A stretch of 15,373 nt of DNA, from the NCBI GenBank assembly GCA_035499415.1, contig DATJYV010000054.1, positions 1-15,373 of the forward strand, written 5' to 3'. The position numbers and the translations under genes are program-made. Every line of letters starts with the position of its first letter. Within the stretch, counting starts at the first letter, position 1. Below, piece by piece: positions 7,068 through 15,106 of the stretch. The stretch comes from DATJYV01 sp035499415. Its GTDB lineage: Bacteria; Bacteroidota; Ignavibacteria; UBA10030. The notes under the pieces were generated by a model. It was not told the origin of the DNA and searched no databases. It worked only from the letters and a program-made list of their open reading frames with translations.

Positions 7068-9551
7068 TCAGTGCGGTAGGTAGTGGAGCAACTTGAGAAG
7101 GTCGGAGAAGACTCCCATCGCCGCGACGTCGGCGCCGGCTCCGGGGCCCTGAACGACAAGCGGAGTTCGAGCGTACCGATGGGTTGTGAATGCAATGACG
7201 TTATCACTCCCTTTCGCCGTCGCAAAAAGATGATTCTCCGGAATTTCCCTGATCCCCGCCTGAGCGGCATTGCCTTCAAGAATTCCCACATACCGGAGGA
7301 CCGCTCCATGCTTTCGCGCCGCCTCGAACCTTTTTTTCATCGCCCCGTCGTGCGTCGCATATCGTGCAAAGAAGTTTATCCCCAGCTTCCCCTTTTGAAG
7401 AAAGCGCGGCACCAGATTTTGAACACGAATGCCGCTCAATTCCATTTTCAGGCCGATCTGTCTTGCCAGGATGAGAAGTTTCCGCGCGACATCCCGGCCG
7501 GAAAGGTCTTCGCGGGGGTCCGGTTCGGTATATCCGAGCTCGAGCGCTTCCTGCACGAGCGTGCTGAAAGGTTGCTCCCCATTGTATTGATTGAACAGAT
7601 GGCTCAGCGTTCCGGAGAAAATCCCTTCAACGCGAACGATCTGATCTCCGCTGGCGATCAAGTCGTTCAGCGTGGATATAATGGGAAGGCCGGCCCCGAC
7701 ATTCGCTTCGTACAGGAAATATTTCTGACGACTGCGCATGAGGTCGGTCATCCGTTTGTATCGTCTCCATGGAAGGACGTTTGCTTTTTTGTTCGGGGTG
7801 ACGATATGCAAATTCATCCGGATGAAATCTTCATACAGGTCGACGATGTGGGAACTCGCCGTGCAGTCGACGATGACGCCGTTTGTCAGGTCAAGATCGC
7901 CGATCGCCCGAAGAAAATCGTTCGACACCATTCGCCGGCCGGAACGCTGGAGTGATTCTCTCCATGTCCCGGTATCGATGCCGGAGGGTTGAATCAGGAA
8001 CCGTTTGCTGTTTGCAATCGCGCAGATCCTGACCTCGAAGCCGAGGGAATCCAGAAATGCGCGTTGATGATGAATCTGGCGAAGGAGCGTACCGCCGATA
8101 TTGCCCACGCCGATGAGAATAACGCCGAGTTTCCTCTTCGATTCGAAAAACGCTTCGTGGATGACGTTGAGGGCGCGTGTTGCCTGACGCGTGTCGACGA
8201 CGAGCGATACGTTTCGTTCCGACGCCCCTTGCGCAATGGCAGAGACATTGACATTATTCCGGCCGAGAGACTGGAAGATCCTGCCGGAGACTCCGGGCAT
8301 CCCCTTCATCCCATCCCCCACGACAGCGACGATTGTTTGACCGGGATTCTCGTCCAGGGATGTGAGTTTCGAGCGAAGCTCCCTGCGGAATTCCGACTCG
8401 ACGCCTCTCCGGGCGGCAGGAACGTCGGACGCCCGAATTGCGAAGCAGATGGTGTGCTCGGAGGAGGCCTGCGAAATGAGGATGACCGACACGCCCTGGG
8501 AACCGAGAGCGTGGAACAATCGTTCGGCGGTCCCCGGCACGCCCACCATCGACATCCCCCGCAGCGTCAGGAGCGTGCAGTCGTCCACCGCGGATATTCC
8601 CTTCGCCACACCAACCCATTTACCCGTCTCGTCCGAAATCAGCGTCCCGGGAGCTGAAGGATTCAACGAGTTTTTGATGCGGATGGGTATCCGTTCAGCG
8701 ATGGCGGGTGCGATCGTCGACGCATGAAGTACTTTCGCGCCAAAATACGACATCTCCATCGCTTCCTCGTACGACATCCGCGGAATGACGAAGGCGGCCG
8801 GCACGACGGCGGGGTCTGCGCTCAGAACGCCGTCGACATCCGTCCAGATCTCGATCACTCTCGCGTGGAGCGCGGCTCCGATGATCGCTGCGGAGTAATC
8901 CGATCCGTTCCTGCCGATTGTCGTCGTGCGCCCGTCCTCGGTGGAGCCAAGGAATCCCGTAACAACCGGAATGATGTTTGCAGGGTTCTTCGCATAGATC
9001 GACCTGAATCGTTCGCGGATCGCGTGGTTGGTTTTCTCGAACAGCACGCCCGCCCGCGTGAACCGGTCGTCGGTGCGGACAATTTCGCGCGAATCGACCC
9101 ATACGGCCGGGTGCCGCTTGCGAAGGCAGGAAGTGAAAATCACCGCGGACATTCTTTCTCCAAAACTTGCGGCCAAATCGAGCGCGCGTGGAGTGGCCTG
9201 GCGCAGGAGAAATATTCCCTGGAGCGAATCCCGCAATTCCGCGAGCATGGCCTCGAGCTCTTGTGTTGCCGCGGCCGGAGCACGTCCGCCGTGGAGTTCA
9301 GCGAGCGCATCTCGGTGGCGGCGTGCAAGTGCATCATGCCGGGCCCGGAATTCCGCACTTCCCCGCTCCGCCGACCGTGCCGCATCGAGAAGCTGATTCG
9401 TGACTCCCTGAAGCGCGGAAACAACAACAATCCGCCGCCTGCCCGGAGACTTCTGAACAACCGCGCAGGCGGCGCGAATCCGCTCGGGGGTTGCGAGAGA
9501 AGAACCTCCGAATTTCATGACGTTCGAGACCCGAGGTGCCACGTTAGTCAT
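7068..9551 (-). CDS. thrA: Bifunctional aspartokinase / homoserine dehydrogenase
   Basis: This 827-residue fusion catalyses the first and third steps from aspartate to threonine, close in length to E. coli ThrA (820). The kinase domain begins VMKFGGSSLATPERI (residues 11-25) and carries TTTIGRNGSDYSA near 210 and WTDVDGVLSADP near 236. Two ACT-like regulatory segments follow, around 328-375 and 405-455, where threonine feedback would act. The dehydrogenase domain starts at the nucleotide-binding VILIGVGNIGG (477-487) and keeps YEANVGAGLPII, EGIFSGTLSHLFNQ and YTEPDPREDLSGRDVARKLL. The ATG at 9551-9549 gives a natural N terminus; an ATG 11 codons later would begin exactly at MKFGGSS and is possible. 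No leader peptide rich in threonine or isoleucine codons, as in enteric attenuation, fits in the 60 bases upstream. It leads the thr operon and lies 60 bases after lipA. Confidence 0.96.
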   Translation of the reverse strand: MTNVAPRVSNVMKFGGSSLATPERIRAACAVVQKSPGRRRIVVVSALQGVTNQLLDAARSAERGSAEFRARHDALARRHRDALAELHGGRAPAAATQELEAMLAELRDSLQGIFLLRQATPRALDLAASFGERMSAVIFTSCLRKRHPAVWVDSREIVRTDDRFTRAGVLFEKTNHAIRERFRSIYAKNPANIIPVVTGFLGSTEDGRTTTIGRNGSDYSAAIIGAALHARVIEIWTDVDGVLSADPAVVPAAFVIPRMSYEEAMEMSYFGAKVLHASTIAPAIAERIPIRIKNSLNPSAPGTLISDETGKWVGVAKGISAVDDCTLLTLRGMSMVGVPGTAERLFHALGSQGVSVILISQASSEHTICFAIRASDVPAARRGVESEFRRELRSKLTSLDENPGQTIVAVVGDGMKGMPGVSGRIFQSLGRNNVNVSAIAQGASERNVSLVVDTRQATRALNVIHEAFFESKRKLGVILIGVGNIGGTLLRQIHHQRAFLDSLGFEVRICAIANSKRFLIQPSGIDTGTWRESLQRSGRRMVSNDFLRAIGDLDLTNGVIVDCTASSHIVDLYEDFIRMNLHIVTPNKKANVLPWRRYKRMTDLMRSRQKYFLYEANVGAGLPIISTLNDLIASGDQIVRVEGIFSGTLSHLFNQYNGEQPFSTLVQEALELGYTEPDPREDLSGRDVARKLLILARQIGLKMELSGIRVQNLVPRFLQKGKLGINFFARYATHDGAMKKRFEAARKHGAVLRYVGILEGNAAQAGIREIPENHLFATAKGSDNVIAFTTHRYARTPLVVQGPGAGADVAAMGVFSDLLKLLHYLPH

Positions 9552-9611
9552 CGATGAACTGAGAGGAACAGTCGGTGAGAGGGGAGAAAAACGCCCACCC
9601 CTGCAAGACCA

Positions 9612-10493
9612 CTACACGTGCTGGGCCGCGTGGTACGAGCTGCGGACGAGCGGGCCCGACTCCACGTGGGCGAAACCCATCGCGAGCCCTGCCGCTTTCA
9701 ACATCTTAAACTCATCCGGATGCACATAACGGTCGATGGGAAGATGGTCCTTGGTGGGCTGCAAATATTGTCCAAGCGTGAGGATATCGCAATTCGTCGT
9801 CCTGATATCGCGCATCGATTCGAGAACCTCCTCCGTCCTCTCGCCGATACCCAGCATCATCCCGGTCTTTGTCACAAATCCGCGCTTCTTGGACCGCTCA
9901 AGCACTTCAAGCGACTGCCGGTAGTTTGCTTGCGGGCGAACCGTTCGATACAGACGCGGAACGGTTTCAAGGTTATGATTCAGGATATCAGGACGAGCAT
10001 TCAGCACGCTGACGAGCGCTTCTTCCGACCCTTTGAAATCAGGTATCAGCACTTCGACACGGCACGATGGTACACGCTCGCGGATCAGACGAATCGTCTC
10101 TGCAAAGATCGGCGCGCCTCCATCCTTGCGCTCGTCCCGGTTCACCGACGTAATGACTGCGTGATGGATGCCCATGAGCGCAACCGCTTCCGCGACGCGA
10201 CGCGGCTCATCCCAATCGAGGCCGTAATCCGGGCGGCCGGTTTTCACGGCGCAGAATCCGCACGACCGCGTGCAAATATCGCCGAGGATCATGAACGTGG
10301 CCGTTCCCGCGTTCCAGCATTCTCCCATATTCGGACACCGCGCCTCTTCGCACACCGTGTGGAGCTTGTTCGTGCGCATAATGTCCGCAAGACGCGCGTA
10401 GTTTTCACCCCCCGGAATCCGGGCTTTGAGCCACTCCGGGCGCCGCGGCTTTGGCGTCTCCGTTGCCGGTATTTCGTCGATTACAAATTCCAT
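9612..10493 (-). CDS. lipA: Lipoyl synthase
   Basis: LipA is a radical-SAM enzyme that inserts two sulfur atoms into octanoyl groups already attached to lipoyl domains. The 293-residue protein has both required cysteine sets: the auxiliary cluster CEEARCPNMGEC (Cys48, Cys53, Cys59) and the radical-SAM CTRSCGFC (Cys74, Cys78, Cys81). The conserved C-terminal RSSYHA, which supplies a serine ligand to the auxiliary cluster, is also present near residue 283. The ATG at 10493-10491 shares one base with the E2 stop (TAATG), so it is probably made from the same message as the E1 and E2 that need its product. The thr operon starts 60 bases downstream. Complete and confident. Confidence 0.97.
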   Translation of the reverse strand: MEFVIDEIPATETPKPRRPEWLKARIPGGENYARLADIMRTNKLHTVCEEARCPNMGECWNAGTATFMILGDICTRSCGFCAVKTGRPDYGLDWDEPRRVAEAVALMGIHHAVITSVNRDERKDGGAPIFAETIRLIRERVPSCRVEVLIPDFKGSEEALVSVLNARPDILNHNLETVPRLYRTVRPQANYRQSLEVLERSKKRGFVTKTGMMLGIGERTEEVLESMRDIRTTNCDILTLGQYLQPTKDHLPIDRYVHPDEFKMLKAAGLAMGFAHVESGPLVRSSYHAAQHV

Positions 10494-11800
10494 TATTTCA
10501 CTTTCGAAAAATCAAACTCCTCAAGGAGCACCTTTACTTTTGCGAGGAACTGGCCCCCGATTGCGCCGTCGATGATCCGATGGTCGAACGACAGCGTCGC
10601 GTAGACCATCGAACGTATCGCGACCGTGTCGTTCCCTCCCTCATCCGTCACCACCACGGGGCGCTTCTTGATCGCCCCGAAACCAAGAATACCAACTTGA
10701 GGCTGGTTGATGATCGGAATCCCGATGATGTTTCCAAATACGCCGTAGTTCGTGATCGAAAACGTTCCGTCCTGAATTTCTTCCGGTTTCAGCTTTTTGT
10801 TTCTCGTGCGCACGGCCAGATCGTTGATCGCCCGGGCGATTCCCAGGAAGTTCATTCCGTCCGCATTCTTGATGTTGGGGACCAGAAGGCCGGATGGTGA
10901 CGCAACGGCCATCCCGATGTTCACAAATTTTTTTACGATGACCACGTCGCCTTCGACCGAGCTGTTCACGATCGGAAATTCCCTCAGGGCGGAGATTGCG
11001 GCTTCGAAGAAGAACGGCGTAAACGTAAGCTTGAAGCCCTCGCGTTTCTCGAACGACTCCGCAGTCCGGTCCCGGAACTTCACGATCTCCGTCAGATCGA
11101 TCTCGTCGATGGCCTGTACGTGCGGAGAGGTCGCGACGCTCCGGACCATGTGTTCCGCCATTTTCTGCTGAACGTTGTCCATGGCACGAAGCTCGTATCT
11201 GGGAGGCGGATACTTTGCCGCCAGTGCGACCGGGTCGGCATGATGGAGAGTGAAGTCCATCGAGGCGCGTTGTGCGGGCACCGGTCGATTCCCGCGGGAT
11301 TTCAGATACGCGAGCAGGTCATTTTTGGTGACTCGCCCGCTGATTCCGGAGCCCGCGAGACGTTTGAGTTCGTCAGTCGAAACTCCCTCCTTCTGCGCGA
11401 TCGACCGGACAAGCGGTGAGTAGAACCGGTCCGAGTCTCCGTTGCGACGGGAGACGGACGGAGTCGACGGCGTCGGCAATGGGGGCTGAGATGTGCGGGA
11501 TGACGGTTCTGGAGCCGCGTCAGGCAGAGCGGGCGCCGCTGTCACGTGGACGGATGCGTTTGCGTCGGTCTCGACCTTTGCAATAACAGTTCCGACCGGC
11601 ACAGTCTCCTGTTCCGCCACAATAATCGCCGCAAGAATCCCGGCAACCGGAGACGGGATTTCTGAATCGACCTTGTCCGTGCTGATCTCGAGGATCGTCT
11701 CATCCTTCGCAATTTTCTCCCCCACCTTCTTCGCCCAGCGAATGATCTTACCTTCCTGAATGCTCTCGCCCATTTTCGGCATCACGACATCGACTTGCAT
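10493..11800 (-). CDS. 2-oxoacid dehydrogenase E2, dihydrolipoamide acyltransferase
   Basis: E2 forms the core of a 2-oxoacid dehydrogenase complex and transfers the acyl group from E1 to coenzyme A on a lipoyl arm. The 435-residue protein has one lipoyl domain (1-78) with the modified lysine in ISTDKVDSE (Lys43), a proline- and alanine-rich linker (about 88-120), an E1/E3-binding domain (about 126-168, YSPLVRSIAQKEGV to GRVTKNDLLAYL), and a catalytic domain ending in SFDHRIIDGAIGGQF with His407 and Asp411. I chose the ATG at 11800, which has GAGGG six bases upstream, over an in-frame TTG at 11806. It follows E1 by nine bases. Branched-chain, pyruvate or 2-oxoglutarate types cannot be separated with certainty; the E1 partner favours the branched-chain or broad 2-oxoacid type. 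Confidence 0.93.
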   Translation of the reverse strand: MQVDVVMPKMGESIQEGKIIRWAKKVGEKIAKDETILEISTDKVDSEIPSPVAGILAAIIVAEQETVPVGTVIAKVETDANASVHVTAAPALPDAAPEPSSRTSQPPLPTPSTPSVSRRNGDSDRFYSPLVRSIAQKEGVSTDELKRLAGSGISGRVTKNDLLAYLKSRGNRPVPAQRASMDFTLHHADPVALAAKYPPPRYELRAMDNVQQKMAEHMVRSVATSPHVQAIDEIDLTEIVKFRDRTAESFEKREGFKLTFTPFFFEAAISALREFPIVNSSVEGDVVIVKKFVNIGMAVASPSGLLVPNIKNADGMNFLGIARAINDLAVRTRNKKLKPEEIQDGTFSITNYGVFGNIIGIPIINQPQVGILGFGAIKKRPVVVTDEGGNDTVAIRSMVYATLSFDHRIIDGAIGGQFLAKVKVLLEEFDFSKVK

Positions 11801-11806
11801 ATCCAA

Positions 11807-11811
11807 CCCTC
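11807..11811 (-). promoter_or_regulatory. Ribosome binding site of E2
   Basis: GAGGG on the minus strand overlaps the E1 stop codon and ends six bases before the ATG at 11800. It favours that ATG over the TTG at 11806, which would leave no space for ribosome binding. Confidence 0.6.
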
Positions 11812-13855
11812 AGTATGCGGAAAGTTCTGTCAGAGCAGCGACGATCTTTTCTTTGTTCGGCAGCATTGCATCTTCCAGAGGCGGGCTGTACGGTACCGGA
11901 GTATCGAGAGCCGCAACGCGCATGACCGGACCGTCGAGATCCTCGAAACACCGAGCGACGATGCGCGCGACGATCTCTGCCCCAAATCCCGCCGTGATCG
12001 TATCTTCGTGAACGACGAGCGCCTTGCCGGTCTTCCGTACGGATGAAAATATTGTCTCATCATCGAGCGGATTCAACGTTCTGAGGTCGATGACTTCAAC
12101 GCCGACGCCCCTCGATTCCATGACGCGCGAAGCTTCGAGGGATTGCTGGACCGTGGCGCCGTACGTGACGACCGTGATGTCGGACCCTTCCCTGCGAATC
12201 GCCGCAATTCCGAACGGCAGGACATAGTCGGCATCCGGTTCCGGGCTCGACGCGTAGCCCTGGCGGTACAGACCTTTGTGTTCCATGAAGATGACCGGGT
12301 CGTCGCCGCGAATCGCGGCCTTGAGAAGTCCCTTTGCATCTGCAGCTGTTGAGGGTATCGCGAGGCGAATCCCGGGGATGTGGGCCAGAATTCCTTCGAT
12401 GCTCTGGCTGTGATAATGTCCTCCGTGAATGTATGCGCCGACGGGAACGCGAATGATGACCGGGCAGGTCCAGGTGTTATTCGACCGGTAGCGCATCATC
12501 GATAACTCATCACGGATTTGCATGAAGCCGGGCCAGAGGTAATCGCCGAACTGGACTTCGGGAACCGGCTTCCATCCGCGAAGCGCAGTGCCCAGTGCGA
12601 CCCCGATGATACTCGCTTCTGCAAGGGGCGAGTTGAATGCGCGGTTTTCGAATTTGGTGGAAAGACCTTTCGTCGCCGTGAATACTCCTCCCTTTCCGTC
12701 CGCGATGTCTTCGCCGAACACCAGCATTTTCGGATTCCGCGCCATCTCCTCGTGCAGCGCGTGGTTAATCGCGTCGACCATCACGATCTTGTTCCCCGCA
12801 TGAGCCGGCTCGACAAAATCCCTGGGGGGATTTTCGTGCGCGGTGCCGTAGACGTGGTCCTTGACCGTCGAGGCGTCGGGAAGCGGTTGAGATTCCGCCC
12901 ATTCGGCGGCCGCGTCGACGCTTTTCCTGACATCCTCCAAAATCTCTGATATCTCGGACTCGCTGAGGTACCCCTGCTCGGTGAGGTATTTGGACATTTG
13001 CGGAACGGGGTCGCGACGTTTGTCCCGCTCCAAATCTTCTTTCGACCGGTACTTTGACTGGTCGTCGGACGATGAATGCGCAAGGAGCCGGACGACGTTT
13101 GCAACCACGAGCGTCGGACCATTCCCTCCTCTCGCCCGGGCGACGGCCTGTTGCATGACGCCGTGACTTTCCGGGAAATTTGTGCCGTCGCATTGCACGC
13201 GTTCGAGTCCGGTAAATCCCTTCGCAAGCTCGAAGACCGACCCGCCGGCCGTCTGCTGCGTGACCGGAACAGAAATAGCGTACTTGTTGTCCTGGACGAC
13301 GAAAATGATGGGAAGCGATTCCCGCGCAGACCAATTGAGGGCTTCGAAGAATTCTCCCTCACTCGTCGCGCCTTCTCCTGACGACACGTAGACGACTTCG
13401 TCCGTCTTCTCCTTCTCGCACGCGAGCGCGACGCCGGCGGCCTGCAGGAACTGCGTGCCGGTCGGACTCGATTGTGTCACCATGCGGATCGATTTCTTCC
13501 CGTAGTGCGCCGGCATCTGGCGCGCGCCGGTGCTGGGGTCATCATTGCGATGCAATGCGGCCAGAAAAATTTCTTCCGGGGTGATCCCGAATTGCAGAGA
13601 GAACGCAAGGTCGCGGTAGTAGGCGAACGTCCAGTCATGTCCGGGGCGCAGTGCGAGCGCCGCGGCAGTCTGGATCGCTTCATGCCCTGAGCCGCCGATG
13701 TGGAAGAACGATTTCCCCTGCTTCAGGAGAATCAGATGCTTCTCATCGATCCGGCGCGCAAGAAGCATGTTGCGGTAGGCCCGGATGAGATCGGCCTTCG
13801 TCAACAATCCTCTGCTCACCCCTGTCGTCGCCATCTCTGCCTGACTCTTCGCCAT
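11810..13855 (-). CDS. 2-oxoacid dehydrogenase E1, alpha and beta chains fused (branched-chain type)
   Basis: E1 decarboxylates a 2-oxoacid on thiamine diphosphate and passes the acyl group to the lipoyl arm of E2. Here the normally separate alpha and beta chains are one 681-residue protein. Alpha covers about 20-335, with the cofactor motif starting SSGEGATSEGEFFEAL (159-173) and closing DNKYAIS (189-195). Beta covers about 355-681, with NKIVMVDAINHALHEEM, VFGEDIADGKGGVF and PVGAYIHGGHYHSQS. The fused form is known from Bacteroidota and relatives and is usually called branched-chain or generic 2-oxoacid dehydrogenase. The ATG at 13855-13853 is used; a second ATG at codon 8 (13834), with AGG just upstream, is an equally good start. 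It lies between lipB, 31 bases upstream, and E2. True substrate not visible from sequence. Confidence 0.93.
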   Translation of the reverse strand: MAKSQAEMATTGVSRGLLTKADLIRAYRNMLLARRIDEKHLILLKQGKSFFHIGGSGHEAIQTAAALALRPGHDWTFAYYRDLAFSLQFGITPEEIFLAALHRNDDPSTGARQMPAHYGKKSIRMVTQSSPTGTQFLQAAGVALACEKEKTDEVVYVSSGEGATSEGEFFEALNWSARESLPIIFVVQDNKYAISVPVTQQTAGGSVFELAKGFTGLERVQCDGTNFPESHGVMQQAVARARGGNGPTLVVANVVRLLAHSSSDDQSKYRSKEDLERDKRRDPVPQMSKYLTEQGYLSESEISEILEDVRKSVDAAAEWAESQPLPDASTVKDHVYGTAHENPPRDFVEPAHAGNKIVMVDAINHALHEEMARNPKMLVFGEDIADGKGGVFTATKGLSTKFENRAFNSPLAEASIIGVALGTALRGWKPVPEVQFGDYLWPGFMQIRDELSMMRYRSNNTWTCPVIIRVPVGAYIHGGHYHSQSIEGILAHIPGIRLAIPSTAADAKGLLKAAIRGDDPVIFMEHKGLYRQGYASSPEPDADYVLPFGIAAIRREGSDITVVTYGATVQQSLEASRVMESRGVGVEVIDLRTLNPLDDETIFSSVRKTGKALVVHEDTITAGFGAEIVARIVARCFEDLDGPVMRVAALDTPVPYSPPLEDAMLPNKEKIVAALTELSAY

Positions 13856-13886
13856 CAGGTAATCGTTCGCTGGTGAAAATATTCGT

Positions 13887-14591
13887 TCATGAATGAACTA
13901 CTTCCGTCGACCCGGTTGCGGGATTCCGCTGCATCCGAACATCGCCCGTTGCAGTTTCAAATCCGAAGACAGAACAGAAATGTTGCACGACGGATTGTTT
14001 GATATCATCCATCGGAATTTCTGCGCCGGTCAATTTCCTGACCGACGTCACGCCTTTGTGGAAAATTCCGCAGGGAATGATCCGGTCGAACATTCCGAGG
14101 TCAGTGTTCACGTTGAGGGCGAAACCGTGCATCGTGATCCAGCGGCTGACTTTGACCCCGATCGCCGCAATTTTCTCGCCCGCTACCCAGACTCCCGTCA
14201 TTCCATCCTCCCTTTCTCCGCGCAGGCCAAAGTCTGCAATCGATCGTATCACAACCTCTTCGAGATTTCGGAGATAGAGATGGATATCTGGCTGATGCCT
14301 GCTCAAGTCGAAGATGGGATAGGCGACGAGCTGGCCGGGGCCGTGATACGTTACGTCACCGCCGCGGTCGACATGAAAGCAATCCACGCCGTTCGTTCGA
14401 AGCTCGGATTCCGACGCCAAGAGATGGTTCTCATCGCTGGACTTGCCGAACGTGTACACGTGCTCATGCTCGGTCAGCAGAAGTGTGTCGGGAATCAGGC
14501 CGGCGTGGCGGAGATTCCAGACCTCCTTTTGCATGGCCCATGCTTCGGCGTAGCGGGTAGGACCGAGGTTTCGTATGAGGAGGGAATTCAA
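13887..14591 (-). CDS. lipB: Octanoyl-[ACP]:protein N-octanoyltransferase
   Basis: LipB moves octanoate from acyl carrier protein to the lipoyl-domain lysine, the step before LipA. The 234-residue protein shows DRGGDVTYHGPGQLVAYP (75-92), the catalytic lysine in AAIGVKVSRW (Lys147), HGFALNVNTDL, and the acyl-thioester cysteine in IIPCGIFHKGVTS (Cys174). No ATG or GTG gives a plausible N terminus; the frame starts at a TTG (14591-14589), which yields the natural family start NSLLIRNLG, but without a Shine-Dalgarno site. A palindromic repeat ends only 20 bases upstream. An ATG in that repeat opens a 10-residue mini-ORF whose TGA overlaps this TTG, so coupled initiation is possible. Function confident; start uncertain. 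Confidence 0.93.
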   Translation of the reverse strand: MNSLLIRNLGPTRYAEAWAMQKEVWNLRHAGLIPDTLLLTEHEHVYTFGKSSDENHLLASESELRTNGVDCFHVDRGGDVTYHGPGQLVAYPIFDLSRHQPDIHLYLRNLEEVVIRSIADFGLRGEREDGMTGVWVAGEKIAAIGVKVSRWITMHGFALNVNTDLGMFDRIIPCGIFHKGVTSVRKLTGAEIPMDDIKQSVVQHFCSVFGFETATGDVRMQRNPATGSTEVVHS

Positions 14592-14620
14592 GTGGAGTTG
14601 GCAGATTGTGGCTGACTCAT
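14588..14620 (-). CDS. Mini-ORF upstream of and overlapping lipB (10 residues)
   Basis: An ATG at 14620-14618, inside the repeat copy next to lipB, opens a frame reading MSQPQSANST and stopping at TGA 14590-14588. The stop shares three bases with the TTG proposed for lipB (TTGA junction). Its first three codons are the same as those of the DUF559 gene because both lie in the same repeat. It may be translated as a leader that delivers ribosomes to lipB, or it may be chance. A purine-rich AGGGGG abuts the ATG, too close to be a standard ribosome binding site. Proposed from sequence layout only. Confidence 0.3.
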   Translation of the reverse strand: MSQPQSANST

Positions 14621-14667
14621 CCCCCTGGCCCCCTTCTCTGCAATGCAGAGAAGGGGGAAGGTAGATC
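14612..14667. repeat. Palindromic repeat, copy A (between lipB and the DUF559 gene)
   Basis: This 56-bp unit begins CTGACTCATCCCCC and contains a perfect palindrome at 14629-14657, with 13-base arms CCCCCTTCTCTGC and GCAGAGAAGGGGG around the loop AAT. It ends AAGGTAGATC. It aligns without gaps to copy B (15051-15106) at 50 of 56 positions in direct orientation; together they frame the DUF559 gene. C-rich repeats of this kind recur in many environmental genomes. Confidence 0.9.
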
Positions 14668-14678
14668 AGAGTTTGTGG

Positions 14679-15059
14679 TCAGATCTTGATCGCTTTTTTG
14701 AGTTCTCTTAGCACGCTCCGTAAATCGTTCTCAACCTCTTCATTCAAATATCTGACAACGGTGAGTCCAAGTCGGTTAAGAATCTCCATTCGTAAGTTAT
14801 CTTCATTCGTTCTTCCTTCGTGAGCACTTCCATCGACCTCAACGACGAGCTTGCATTCGTGACAGAAGAAATCGACGATGTAGAATGAACGCCTGCCGTC
14901 AACACAAAAAACGATCTGATGCTGTCGAAGAAATTTCTTCCCGAAGAACCTCCGGTTTCTCAGTTCCTTCCAGAGCAACGACTCTGCAGGAGTCTGGTTT
15001 TTCCGAAGCCTTCGCGCCCGGGATTTGGCGGCTTGATAGACGGTGTCATGCTGACTCAT
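14679..15059 (-). CDS. DUF559-domain protein, Vsr-like PD-(D/E)XK nuclease fold
   Basis: This 126-residue protein is a compact DUF559 domain, predicted to share the fold of very-short-patch and restriction-type endonucleases. Visible features are the family opening RKNQTPAESLLWKELRN (Glu26), the core YIVDFFCHECKLVVEVDG with Asp63 and Glu74 as likely metal ligands, His80 after it, and the final RLGLTVVRYLNEEV. A basic N-terminal segment (KSRARRLRK) may bind DNA. The ATG at 15059-15057 and the first three codons lie inside repeat copy B; the gene ends 12 bases before repeat copy A. It separates lpd from lipB in an otherwise functional lipoate cluster, so it looks inserted. DUF559 proteins have little experimental characterisation. 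Role in moving or maintaining the repeats is an inference. Confidence 0.85.
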   Translation of the reverse strand: MSQHDTVYQAAKSRARRLRKNQTPAESLLWKELRNRRFFGKKFLRQHQIVFCVDGRRSFYIVDFFCHECKLVVEVDGSAHEGRTNEDNLRMEILNRLGLTVVRYLNEEVENDLRSVLRELKKAIKI

Positions 15060-15106
15060 CCCCCCACCCCCCTTCTCTGCAACGCAGAGAAGGGGGAGGT
15101 TAGATC
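15051..15106. repeat. Palindromic repeat, copy B (contains the DUF559 start codon)
   Basis: This 56-bp direct copy of repeat A starts CTGACTCATCCCCCC, has the perfect 13-base arms at 15068-15080 and 15084-15096 around the loop AAC, and ends AGGTTAGATC. The complement of its CAT at 15057-15059 is the start codon of the DUF559 gene, so the repeat doubles as that gene's 5' leader with a stable hairpin just before the coding region. Confidence 0.9.

Noticed and set aside
9552..9611. Possible terminator or thr attenuator between lipA and thrA
   Set aside because: A GGGG/CCCC pairing near 9580-9601 would need a large loop and is not followed by a suitable T run; no leader peptide fits.
9618..10604. 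Plus-strand open frame of 328 codons opposite lipA
   Set aside because: It is the antisense shadow of lipA, whose cysteine motifs and overlaps with E2 are clear. Long antisense frames are expected in GC-rich coding DNA, and its product resembles no family.
14629..14657. Palindrome copy A as an intrinsic terminator of the DUF559 gene
   Set aside because: The stem is strong and is downstream of the gene, but on the minus strand it is followed by a G-rich stretch rather than a T run.
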